From contig JAGBUD010000033.1 in assembly GCA_017630995.1 (NCBI GenBank), positions 1-5,361 on the forward strand: 5,361 bases of DNA, in the 5' to 3' direction. Both the position numbers and the translations under genes were made by a program. Shown in pieces: positions 1 through 5,361 of this stretch (position 1 is its first letter; every line of letters starts with the position of its first letter). The stretch is from Clostridia bacterium (GTDB lineage Bacteria; Bacillota_A; Clostridia; Oscillospirales; CAG-272). The notes under the pieces are model-generated. The model worked only from the letters and a program-made list of their open reading frames with translations. It was not told the DNA's origin and did not search any database.

Positions 1-482
1 ATTTTAAGAGCGTCAACATACGTTATGTCTTCAACACGCTCTACTCTGAATTTGTCCTTTCTCTTTGTCTTATTGATAAGCTCAATAACAATGAAAGCAA
101 CACCGTAAATGACAAGTGCAAGTGTTACGACCTGGAAATTATAGAAATGTGCGTTAAAAAAATCGTCAAAAATAAGTCCTACAACTCCTGCGGGTATGAC
201 ACCGAGTAGCACCTTGAGCCAAAGCGACCACGTTGATTTTCTTTCGGTTTCGCTCTTCTTTTTTGAAAATGGATTAAGCTTATCAAAAAAGAGAATGGGC
301 ACGGCACATATCGCACCAAGCTGAATAACAACGAGGAGCATTTCCATAAATTCTGCTGAAACGTCAAGCTTCACGAACTCATTAAACAAAATCATATGTC
401 CTGTTGAGCTGATGGGAAGCCACTCTGTTATTCCCTCGATGATTCCAAGGAATATTGCTTTCAGAATTTCAAATATAAACAT
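1..482 (-). CDS. uppP: Undecaprenyl-diphosphatase UppP (BacA), 3' end cut by window edge
   Basis: Membrane enzyme that dephosphorylates undecaprenyl pyrophosphate to undecaprenyl phosphate, recycling the lipid carrier for peptidoglycan and other wall polymers; extra copies give bacitracin resistance in other bacteria. The first 160 residues are present (family about 270) and the frame is open to the left edge. The first family motif is clear at residues 16-29, [14 protein letters not shown], carrying the conserved Glu16, Glu20, Ser26 and His29. Hydrophobic segments lie at about 1-15, 47-66, 88-106 and 117-137, with a Lys/Glu-rich loop at about 68-84. The second catalytic motif (PGxSRS) would lie beyond the edge and cannot be checked. 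The start is an ATG at 482 preceded by GGAGG (488-492) with 5 bases between. It begins 15 bases after the trhP stop, so the two are probably one transcript. Identification is firm; only the C-terminal part is unseen. Confidence 0.95.
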   Translation of the reverse strand, partial: MFIFEILKAIFLGIIEGITEWLPISSTGHMILFNEFVKLDVSAEFMEMLLVVIQLGAICAVPILFFDKLNPFSKKKSETERKSTWSLWLKVLLGVIPAGVVGLIFDDFFNAHFYNFQVVTLALVIYGVAFIVIELINKTKRKDKFRVERVEDITYVDALK

Positions 483-497
483 AACAACCTCCAAAAT

Positions 498-1727
498 TTA
501 ATTAGCTCTAATTATATCCCCTGCTTTTGCGGCAAAGGGCAGTTTCATATAAAATGTCATATAGGGGTGAGGCGTTGATTCTATCGCTTCGCCCTTTTCG
601 TTTTGAAGATTTTCTACTGCAAACGGAACACCGCATTTTCCGGGGGACAAAATTTCTACGCTCTCGCCAAGCACCATTTTATTGCGTTGAGAGAGAGTTG
701 CCACGCCCGTTTCTTCATTGTATGAGGTAACGACTGCAAGATATGCCTTGTCTTTAATATATCCCGTGGTTGAGGAGGTGTTTGCATCGGTATGGGAATT
801 GGAATAATAATATCCCGTTGCATAATCTCTGTGGCTTACCGATTCAAGCTCCCTATACCAATTGGGATCATATTCGTAATTCCCCGAAAAATAGGAATCG
901 AGCGCCATTTTATAGGTATTTGTTACAACAGAGGTATAGTATGCAGACTTCATTCTTCCCTCTATTTTGAAAGAATCAATCCCCGCTTCAATAAGCTCGG
1001 GAATATGCTCTATCGTGCAGGTGTCTCTGCTGGACATAATGAACGTTTCGCCGTCTATTTCTTCAAGCGGAATGGGATTGTCCTCTCGCTTTTCCTCGAC
1101 GATTTCCATTGATTTGACCTTAAAATTCCATCTGCAAGGCTGCGCACACATTCCTCTGTTTGCATCTCTGTTAACAATGTGACCCGAGAGCAAGCATCTT
1201 CCGCTATAGGATATACACATTGAGCCGTGAACGAAGCATTCGATTTCAAGGTCATCGGGAATATTTGCTTTTATCGCTTTTATCTCATCAAGTGTCAATT
1301 CCCTTGCAAGAACTACTCTTTTTGCACCGAGGTTATACCACGCGCGGCAAGCGGCGGCGCTTGTTGCATTTGCTTGCGTGGATATATGGATATCTACGTG
1401 AGGAAGCATTTCCTTTGCAAGCATTAAAACTCCGATATCGGCAATAATCAATGCGTCTATTCCAAAATCCGATATATCGGAAAAATACTGCTTCAATGCT
1501 TCGTATTCATATTCTCGCGGCATTGTGTTTACCGTAAGATATACCTTAACTCCGCGCTCGTGAGCATACGCAACGGCTTCATTTAGCTCGGTAAGGGTGA
1601 AATTATCTGCGGCGGCACGCATTCCAAAAACGTTACCCGCAAGATAAACGGCATCTGCACCGTATAGGATTGCCGATTTCATTTTTTCAAAATTTCCCGC
1701 CGGGGAAAGAATTTCAGGTCTTTTCAT
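498..1727 (-). CDS. trhP: U32-family tRNA U34 5-hydroxylase (TrhP/YegQ/YrrO-like)
   Basis: Peptidase-U32-type protein, now known in E. coli and B. subtilis as a prephenate-dependent enzyme making 5-hydroxyuridine at tRNA wobble position 34, the precursor of cmo5U/mo5U. From the ATG at 1727 it has 409 residues, close to YrrO and YegQ. Visible features are the N-terminal RPEILSPAG start of a TIM-barrel-like domain, HISTQAN (about 114-120), the U32 signature from Glu163 to Ser181 with ECFVHGSMC and SGRCLLSG, and KIEGRMKS (about 254-261). Cys171, Cys178, Cys194 and Cys198 match the spacing expected for an Fe-S cluster. A small C-terminal beta domain follows from about 320. An in-frame TTG at 1748 would add seven residues (416 in total). 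I prefer the ATG because homologues begin there and a candidate promoter would leave the TTG almost no leader, but neither start has a strong ribosome site. The rRNA hydroxylase RlhA is a paralogue; overall similarity to YegQ favours TrhP. Confidence 0.9.
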   Translation of the reverse strand: MKRPEILSPAGNFEKMKSAILYGADAVYLAGNVFGMRAAADNFTLTELNEAVAYAHERGVKVYLTVNTMPREYEYEALKQYFSDISDFGIDALIIADIGVLMLAKEMLPHVDIHISTQANATSAAACRAWYNLGAKRVVLARELTLDEIKAIKANIPDDLEIECFVHGSMCISYSGRCLLSGHIVNRDANRGMCAQPCRWNFKVKSMEIVEEKREDNPIPLEEIDGETFIMSSRDTCTIEHIPELIEAGIDSFKIEGRMKSAYYTSVVTNTYKMALDSYFSGNYEYDPNWYRELESVSHRDYATGYYYSNSHTDANTSSTTGYIKDKAYLAVVTSYNEETGVATLSQRNKMVLGESVEILSPGKCGVPFAVENLQNEKGEAIESTPHPYMTFYMKLPFAAKAGDIIRAN

Positions 1728-1764
1728 GTACTGTAAAATCCCAATCAAATTAATTTACCCTATT

Positions 1765-1793
1765 AGTTTACCACAAAAGAAAAAATAATTCAA
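1765..1793 (-). promoter_or_regulatory. Candidate sigma-A promoter for trhP-uppP
   Basis: Read on the minus strand, TTGAAT (1788-1793) and TAAACT (1765-1770) are separated by exactly 17 bases. Each hexamer matches the consensus at only four of six positions. Initiation would fall near 1758, leaving about 30 bases before the ATG at 1727 but only about 10 before the alternative TTG at 1748. The -35 overlaps the stop codon of the upstream methyltransferase gene, and I see no terminator there, so read-through from that gene is equally possible. Confidence 0.35.
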
Positions 1794-2893
1794 TACCTTG
1801 GGAGCAATATAAGATTAATTTCCCAAGCGGGCACGGAGAGCGTTCTTCTCAAAAGAAAGTCATATTCCGTGTATTTCTTCTTCAAATAGTTAACTATAAA
1901 GAAAATATCCTTACTTTTATGGTAGAGAGAAACCGACAAAACAGGTCTGTCTCTTTCAATAATTTTTTCGCTTCCTATGAGAGCCTCGTATTCCGCGCCC
2001 TCAACATCATATTTTATATAATCTATTTTTCCGTCGGTAAGAGAATCAATGCGAATAAGGGGGATTTGCGTATCCTTATGCTGATATGACGCGGTTGAGC
2101 AGACGGAGGAATTCCTGTTTCCGCTGCCGAGAAAATCACCGCTACCGTTTTCGCTCCAAGCCGCAGCGTTAATGGGCCTGATATCTACGTTTTCTGTGGT
2201 TTCGCTGTATTTCCGTAGCTTTTTAAAGTTTCTTACGTCAGGCTCTATGGCATATGCGAGCGAAAGATTCGGAAAACTTGCGATTGCCTCGCGCAACGTA
2301 TCTCCGTTATACGCACCCGCATCGACCAAGGCTTTTATTGACGAGCCTTGCATTAATGAATAAATCTCGTCTTTTTCGGAATAGGCCTCAAGAAGATAGG
2401 ATAACTTACCCGTGAGCTTGTAGTTTACGGTTGCGGCAAAAAGGTTTTTGGAATCGGAATCCGAAAGTGCTTCGTATGCTTCAAGGATTTCGCCGTAATG
2501 CAAGTTGAAGAATTCCTTATCGAAATACTCTGCTTCATCGGCAACGGGCATATCGGGAACGTAAAATTCAAAGTCTTTATCGAGGGTGCGGAATAGGTCG
2601 ATGACCTCCTCTCTATTTGAAGCGAATGAAAGGAGAATAATAAAATCGTTGTATTCCTCTTTAATCTCGGAAAATGATTTTACTCTTTTTCCGTGAAAGC
2701 TGTGCCCGCGCACGAATCCGTCAGACGCGAAGAAATCAGCAATTTCAACTCCGTATGCCGAGAGCCTTTTTATAAGCTTATCCGCGCCGTTTCCCATACC
2801 ATATACAACGATGGGACGTGACGTTTCCCTTAACGTGTCCCAAAGGTCACGCTCGCACGGATACTTTGGCAATTCAAAAAATTTATAAGGCAT
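1790..2893 (-). CDS. FkbM-family SAM-dependent methyltransferase with N-terminal Rossmann-like domain
   Basis: Predicted S-adenosylmethionine-dependent methyltransferase of 367 residues; the substrate is unknown. FkbM-family enzymes typically O-methylate sugars, glycans or natural products. The catalytic domain occupies about residues 185-365: motif I VDAGAYNGDT (190-199), the acidic AIEPD after strand 2 (215-219), IRIDSL (280-285), the family hallmark DYIKYDVEGAEYEAL (291-305), and a late YHKSKDIFFI segment (324-333). Residues about 27-115 form a separate alpha/beta unit beginning with a glycine-rich VVYGMGNGADKL (29-40) and followed by a FASDGFVRG strand-turn (55-63), resembling nucleotide-binding domains seen in sugar-modifying proteins. 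A helical linker (about 120-180) joins them. There are no membrane segments or signal peptide, so it is cytoplasmic. The ATG at 2893 follows GGAGA (2898-2902). It lies upstream of trhP-uppP on the same strand, 62 bases from the trhP ATG. The family call is firm; the role is inferred. Confidence 0.85.
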   Translation of the reverse strand: MPYKFFELPKYPCERDLWDTLRETSRPIVVYGMGNGADKLIKRLSAYGVEIADFFASDGFVRGHSFHGKRVKSFSEIKEEYNDFIILLSFASNREEVIDLFRTLDKDFEFYVPDMPVADEAEYFDKEFFNLHYGEILEAYEALSDSDSKNLFAATVNYKLTGKLSYLLEAYSEKDEIYSLMQGSSIKALVDAGAYNGDTLREAIASFPNLSLAYAIEPDVRNFKKLRKYSETTENVDIRPINAAAWSENGSGDFLGSGNRNSSVCSTASYQHKDTQIPLIRIDSLTDGKIDYIKYDVEGAEYEALIGSEKIIERDRPVLSVSLYHKSKDIFFIVNYLKKKYTEYDFLLRRTLSVPAWEINLILLPRY

Positions 2894-2910
2894 AAAATCT
2901 CCGTTAACAC

Positions 2911-2939
2911 TTGAATTTTTTTGCGTTATATGTTAGAAT
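2911..2939 (+). promoter_or_regulatory. Sigma-A-type extended -10 promoter for hinT
   Basis: TTGAAT (2911-2916) is followed after 17 bases by TAGAAT (2934-2939), a five-of-six match to the -10 consensus, and TG at 2931-2932 makes it an extended -10. Initiation would be near 2946, about 24 bases before the hinT ATG, with the ribosome site GTGAGG at 2956-2961 inside that leader. Confidence 0.65.
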
Positions 2940-2951
2940 TTACATAGTAAA
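2925..2951 (-). promoter_or_regulatory. Weak candidate promoter for the FkbM gene
   Basis: On the minus strand a good -10 hexamer, TATAAC (2925-2930), lies about 32 bases upstream of the ATG at 2893, so initiation near 2918 would leave a leader of about 25 bases. The best -35, TTTACT (2946-2951), has only 15 bases of spacing, which is short. The -10 falls inside the spacer of the divergent hinT promoter. The position is plausible but the sequence is weak. Confidence 0.25.
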
Positions 2952-2969
2952 TAAAGTGAGGTTTTACTT

Positions 2970-3308
2970 ATGGATTGCGTTTTTTGTTCTATCGTAAGGG
3001 GAGAGATACCCGCAAGAAAGGTTTATGAAGACGATCTTTGCATTGCTTTTTATGATATCGCCCCTCAAACTCCCATTCATATCGTAGTTATTCCCAAGAT
3101 GCACATCAACACTACCGATGAAATGACTCCGGCCAATATGATGGTGCTTGGTCATATGATGGAGAAGATCCCCTGCATTGCAAGACTTGGCGGAATTTTT
3201 CACGGCTACAGAGTCGTTACAAACGTTGGCGACGACGCAGGACAGACTATCAGCCATTTGCATCTTCACATTCTCGGCGGCAAGCGTCTTTCCGAAATGA
3301 TGGGTTAA
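2970..3308 (+). CDS. hinT: Histidine-triad (HIT) protein, HinT-type nucleoside phosphoramidase
   Basis: Small cytoplasmic hydrolase of the histidine-triad family. HinT members cleave adenosine phosphoramidates (AMP-amino or AMP-lysyl adducts) and usually act as homodimers. The protein has 112 residues, the normal HinT length. It starts with MDCVFCSIVRGEIPA, followed by VYEDD, the TPIHIVVIPKMHI strand (about 35-46), and the defining triad HLHLHIL (96-102) with His96, His98 and His100; by family analogy His98 is the nucleophile. It ends with the usual GG-x-RL. Cys3 and Cys6 (C-x2-C) with His45 and possibly His96 match the zinc site of many bacterial HIT proteins, which E. coli HinT lacks. The ATG has GTGAGG eight bases upstream. 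It is transcribed alone, away from the methyltransferase gene and toward rplS, and ends at a shared terminator. The physiological substrate cannot be read from sequence. Confidence 0.93.
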   Translation: MDCVFCSIVRGEIPARKVYEDDLCIAFYDIAPQTPIHIVVIPKMHINTTDEMTPANMMVLGHMMEKIPCIARLGGIFHGYRVVTNVGDDAGQTISHLHLHILGGKRLSEMMG

Positions 3309-3314
3309 GTTTAT

Positions 3315-3349
3315 AAAAAAACAACCGCTCAGCGAGCGGTTGTTTTTTT
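3315..3349. terminator. Bidirectional Rho-independent terminator between hinT and rplS
   Basis: An uninterrupted inverted repeat: ACAACCGCTC (3321-3330) pairs with GAGCGGTTGT (3334-3343) around a three-base loop, flanked by an A run (3315-3320) and a T run (3344-3349). On either strand the transcript is a GC-rich stem followed by a U tract, so the element can end both hinT (stop at 3306-3308) and the convergent rplS (stop at 3368-3370). Confidence 0.95.
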
Positions 3350-3367
3350 ATTGCGGAAAAAGAAGAA

Positions 3368-3709
3368 TTATACCTTCTCCTTAACTTTAGCCGCCTTACC
3401 AACTCTGCTGCGAAGGTAGTAAAGCTTTGCGCGGCGAACCTTTGCCTCGCGGAATACTACGATCTTGTCAACGTTGGGGGAATGAAGGGGGAAAGTCTTT
3501 TCAACGCCAACACCGTAGGATACTCTTCTAACGGTGAATGTCTCGGAAATTCCGCCGCCATGCTTAGCGATAACGGTTCCTTCGAAAAGCTGAATTCTTT
3601 CTTTCTCACCCTCGGTGATACGGATATAAACCTTTACTCCGTCACCAATGCCAAACTGAGGTACGTCAGTTTTGAGCTGCTCATTAACAAAAGCCTGAAT
3701 CTTTTCCAT
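3368..3709 (-). CDS. rplS: 50S ribosomal protein L19
   Basis: Ribosomal protein L19 of the large subunit, located near the subunit interface and contacting 16S rRNA. The 113 residues match the usual 113-118. Recognisable stretches are the start [26 protein letters not shown] (19-31), [16 protein letters not shown] (38-53), the highly conserved [22 protein letters not shown] (58-78) and the basic tail from [11 protein letters not shown] (90-100) on. The frame stays open upstream to 3862, but the start is the ATG at 3709, which has a perfect AAGGAGG (3718-3724) eight bases away. The upstream stretch contains the promoter and leader and does not look coding. The gene is single, with its own promoter, structured leader and terminator. 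In many Bacillota rplS follows trmD and precedes lepB-rbgA on the same strand; here it points the opposite way. Confidence 0.98.
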   Translation of the reverse strand: MEKIQAFVNEQLKTDVPQFGIGDGVKVYIRITEGEKERIQLFEGTVIAKHGGGISETFTVRRVSYGVGVEKTFPLHSPNVDKIVVFREAKVRRAKLYYLRSRVGKAAKVKEKV

Positions 3710-3805
3710 TTTGGGCTCCTCCTTAAACTTCGAACATTCGTGCTGAGCTATTGCAGAGGACTGTTCTGAATACACTATAGTATGCGAATAAGCATACGCA
3801 CAGAT
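3710..3805 (-). promoter_or_regulatory. rplS 5' leader with hairpin potential
   Basis: The predicted untranslated leader of about 95 bases can fold. GTATGC and GCATAC (3780-3785 and 3792-3797) form a perfect six-pair stem with a six-base loop. GAACA and TGTTC (3762-3766 and 3732-3736) can close a larger hairpin. Inside it, TCCTC (3756-3760) is complementary to GAGGA (3717-3721), which overlaps the Shine-Dalgarno sequence, so masking of the ribosome site is possible. L19 leaders are a known class of ribosomal protein leader in low-GC Gram-positives, but I could not confirm a match to that family. The pairings are seen in sequence; the regulatory role is inferred. Confidence 0.45.
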
Positions 3806-3811
3806 ATAATT

Positions 3812-3840
3812 ATAATAGCACAAAGATTCTAAAAATGCAA
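3812..3840 (-). promoter_or_regulatory. Sigma-A-type promoter for rplS with upstream A/T tract
   Basis: On the minus strand, TTGCAT (3835-3840) and TATTAT (3812-3817) are 17 bases apart. TG immediately upstream of the -10 (TGCTATTAT) makes it an extended -10. A tract very rich in A lies just upstream of the -35 (about 3855-3895), resembling the UP elements of ribosomal promoters. Initiation is expected near 3805. A second TATAAT three bases downstream offers an alternative -10. Confidence 0.6.
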
Positions 3841-3911
3841 TACCTTTTGGAAAATTTGTCATATTTTTTCGTTTTATTTTTTATTTTTCCCAAAAAACGT
3901 TACTCGGCATA

Positions 3912-3940
3912 TTGTATTTTTATTTTATATATGGTAAAAT
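3912..3940 (+). promoter_or_regulatory. Sigma-A-type extended -10 promoter for lepB-rbgA
   Basis: TTGTAT (3912-3917), 17 bases, then TAAAAT (3935-3940; five of six), with TG at 3932-3933 giving an extended -10. Initiation should fall near 3947. That places the first in-frame ATG (3950) at the very end of the transcript without a ribosome site, and supports the ATG at 3974, which follows AAAGGAGG (3956-3963). The promoter is back to back with the rplS promoter, about 70 bases away. Confidence 0.65.
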
Positions 3941-3973
3941 ATAATTAATATGCACAAAGGAGGGCGGAATATA

Positions 3974-5176
3974 ATGGACGAAAACAACGCAAAAATTGAA
4001 GATTTGAGCGAATCTCCAAAAAAACAAACGAAAAAAGCTGCCCCAAAAAACGAATCGGATAAGGTAAAAAATCAAAAATCCGAAAAGGACGGCGCAACCG
4101 CCAAAAAAACAAAAAAATCCTCTCCGGAGGAAGAAAAAAAGCCGACCGAGAAGAAAACCTCTACAGCGAAAAAATCCGCACCAAGCACTAAAAAATCAAA
4201 AAAGACCGCGCAATCAGAAGAAAAGAAGACCGACGCACAGGATAGTTCCAAGTCAAAAGCAGAGGCTCCCCTTTCGAGCAAAATAAATACACAAGAGGAC
4301 GTGGCAGAGGAAAAGAAAACCGACAGCAAGGCTTCTCTTCCCACACCTATGCCCGAAATCGCGGAAAACGAAAAAGACGCAAATTCACAAGAGGAAGACG
4401 TCGAAAACAAGTTCGTAAAGAACGACATACTCGACGTTGAACACTTTTTCGACTACAAGTCGGAGAATGAGGAAAGCTCTTTTTCTCTTTCTGAATCGGT
4501 CAGCGACTTTTTAGAAGAAAATGCTCCGAGTTACGACAATCTTACCATTTTGGGTGACGAGGAATTCAATCAGACGCTGACATCTCTTAACACTCCAAAG
4601 GTCAAGCAAAAATACGACGATCCCGACAGAGAGCGCTACGACGAGAAAAAGCCGAGAAAAATAGACAAGCGCTTTGAGTTTGTTGAGCTTTTCATTTTCA
4701 CACTCGTTACGGTTATGCTTTTAACCACTTTCTTCTTTAAGCATTCCGTTGTTGACGGTCCATCGATGGAGAATACACTTCATCACGGCGATCACTTAAT
4801 CATTTCCGACCTATTCTACACGCCCGAGAGAAACGACGTTATCGTTTGCCAAGATCTTTACACGTCAAGAGAGGAGATGGACTACCCTATCGTCAAGCGT
4901 ATTATTGCGCTTGCAGGTGACACTGTTGAAATTCTACCCGACGGCACCATATTGGTTAACGACGAAGAAATAGAACAAAAGGGCGACCTTAAGGACGAAA
5001 CCTATCAAGGCGGTCATTACGGGCCAAAAACCGTTCCCGAGGGTCACGTATTCGTTTTGGGTGATAACAGAAACAACTCAAGCGATTCAAGAGAATTCGG
5101 TTTTATCAATGAAAATGCAATTCTCGGAAAAATTCTTTTCAGATTCTACCCTGACTTTACATTTATAAACGAATAA
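3974..5176 (+). CDS. lepB: Type I signal peptidase with long charged N-terminal cytoplasmic extension
   Basis: Membrane-anchored serine protease that removes signal peptides from secreted proteins on the outer face of the membrane. The start is the ATG at 3974 (GGAGG ten bases upstream), giving 400 residues; an ATG at 3950 would add eight but lies at the predicted transcription start. Residues 258-400 are a complete catalytic domain: box [10 protein letters not shown] with the nucleophile Ser264, the box D segment [10 protein letters not shown] with general base Lys308, and box [15 protein letters not shown] (363-376). One membrane helix spans about 236-256, preceded by basic KKPRKIDKR. Before it lies a low-complexity tail of about 230 residues: 32 Lys in the first 120, no Arg before 219 and no aromatic residue before 147, then an acidic stretch with 23 Asp/Glu in 121-200. 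Typical Gram-positive enzymes are about 180-190 residues with almost no tail. The single-helix topology puts the tail in the cytoplasm. The enzyme call is firm; the tail's role is unknown. Confidence 0.96.
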   Translation: MDENNAKIEDLSESPKKQTKKAAPKNESDKVKNQKSEKDGATAKKTKKSSPEEEKKPTEKKTSTAKKSAPSTKKSKKTAQSEEKKTDAQDSSKSKAEAPLSSKINTQEDVAEEKKTDSKASLPTPMPEIAENEKDANSQEEDVENKFVKNDILDVEHFFDYKSENEESSFSLSESVSDFLEENAPSYDNLTILGDEEFNQTLTSLNTPKVKQKYDDPDRERYDEKKPRKIDKRFEFVELFIFTLVTVMLLTTFFFKHSVVDGPSMENTLHHGDHLIISDLFYTPERNDVIVCQDLYTSREEMDYPIVKRIIALAGDTVEILPDGTILVNDEEIEQKGDLKDETYQGGHYGPKTVPEGHVFVLGDNRNNSSDSREFGFINENAILGKILFRFYPDFTFINE

Positions 5177-5186
5177 GGATATAAAA

Positions 5187-5361
5187 ATGGCTCAAAATCC
5201 TATACAGTGGTTTCCCGGCCATATGGCGAAAACCAGAAGAGTTATCAAGGAATGCTTATCACAGGTTGACGTGGTTATAGAGCTTCTTGACGCTCGAATT
5301 CCCTATAGCTCAAGAAACCCCGAAACAAAATCCATAGTCGGCACAAAGCCGCTTATAACAG
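5187..5361 (+). CDS. rbgA: Ribosome biogenesis GTPase RbgA (YlqF), 3' end cut by window edge
   Basis: Circularly permuted GTPase needed for late assembly of the 50S subunit in Gram-positives; B. subtilis RbgA is about 280 residues. Only the first 58 residues are present, open to the right edge. They match the family N-terminus: [13 protein letters not shown] (6-18) and [19 protein letters not shown] (27-45). The GTP-binding motifs, which in this family start with NKxD, lie just beyond the edge. The ATG at 5187 follows AGGA (5176-5179) with seven bases between; that site overlaps the lepB stop codon, and only ten bases separate the genes, so they are translationally close and co-transcribed. 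lepB-rbgA, often followed by rnhB, is a familiar gene order in Bacillota. Confidence 0.95.
   Translation, partial: MAQNPIQWFPGHMAKTRRVIKECLSQVDVVIELLDARIPYSSRNPETKSIVGTKPLIT

Noticed and set aside
179..367. Minus-strand open frame of 62 codons inside the uppP region.
   Set aside because: uppP itself is on the same strand in another frame with its catalytic motif and ribosome site; this is an out-of-frame shadow.
770..1447. Several plus-strand open frames of 66-106 codons across the trhP region.
   Set aside because: They lie opposite a well-supported gene, overlap each other in different frames and show no family resemblance.
1749..1790. T-rich stretch after the FkbM gene as a possible terminator.
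   Set aside because: There is a T run on the minus strand, but I find no convincing stem before it.
2964..3269. Minus-strand open frame of 101 codons opposite hinT.
   Set aside because: It is antisense to a clear HIT protein with conserved motifs, and its own translation shows no recognisable features.
3710..3862. In-frame 51-residue N-terminal extension of L19 starting at 3862.
   Set aside because: It covers the predicted promoter and leader, has no family counterpart, and the ATG at 3709 has a perfect AAGGAGG and gives the standard L19 length.
3950..3973. Earlier lepB start adding eight residues.
   Set aside because: This ATG sits about three bases after the predicted transcription start and has no ribosome site; the AAAGGAGG lies between it and the ATG at 3974.
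4072..4428. Open frame of 118 codons antisense to the lepB tail, rich in Phe and Ser.
   Set aside because: It is the mirror of the Lys/Glu-rich coding strand (AAA/GAA read as TTT/TTC), with no ribosome site or recognisable domain.

Overview
The window looks like chromosomal core DNA from a low-GC Gram-positive bacterium, probably a member of the Clostridia (Bacillota). The evidence is the AT-rich intergenic DNA, strong AAGGAGG-type ribosome binding sites, a Gram-positive type I signal peptidase next to an RbgA/YlqF GTPase, and a single-gene U32 tRNA hydroxylase of the TrhP kind. A genus cannot be named from the sequence. There is no mobile element, CRISPR array, tRNA or rRNA here.

Layout. 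The left half (about 1-2893) is a minus-strand run of three genes read right to left: a two-domain FkbM-type methyltransferase (1790-2893), a U32-family tRNA U34 hydroxylase TrhP (498-1727) and undecaprenyl-diphosphatase UppP, which runs off the left edge (1-482). trhP and uppP are 15 bases apart and almost certainly co-transcribed. A weak sigma-A-like promoter lies between the methyltransferase gene and trhP. Divergently to the right is a small histidine-triad gene of the HinT type (2970-3308) with a good extended -10 promoter. It converges on the ribosomal protein gene rplS (L19; 3368-3709, minus strand) across one symmetric hairpin terminator that can serve both genes. rplS is preceded by its own promoter and a leader of about 95 bases with hairpin potential. 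Divergent from rplS, lepB (3974-5176) and rbgA (from 5187, cut by the right edge) form a plus-strand operon.

The genes cover cell-envelope supply (UppP recycles the lipid carrier; LepB removes signal peptides; the FkbM enzyme may methylate a glycan or lipid), translation (TrhP modifies the tRNA wobble base; L19 is a 50S protein; RbgA is a late 50S assembly GTPase) and nucleotide housekeeping (HinT).

Most of this is ordinary. The points worth a second look are the long, charge-segregated, low-complexity cytoplasmic tail on LepB (about 230 residues before the membrane anchor), the reversed orientation of rplS relative to lepB-rbgA, the structured rplS leader with a possible anti-Shine-Dalgarno element, and the FkbM protein with an extra N-terminal Rossmann-like domain. 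I see no convincing new multi-gene system.
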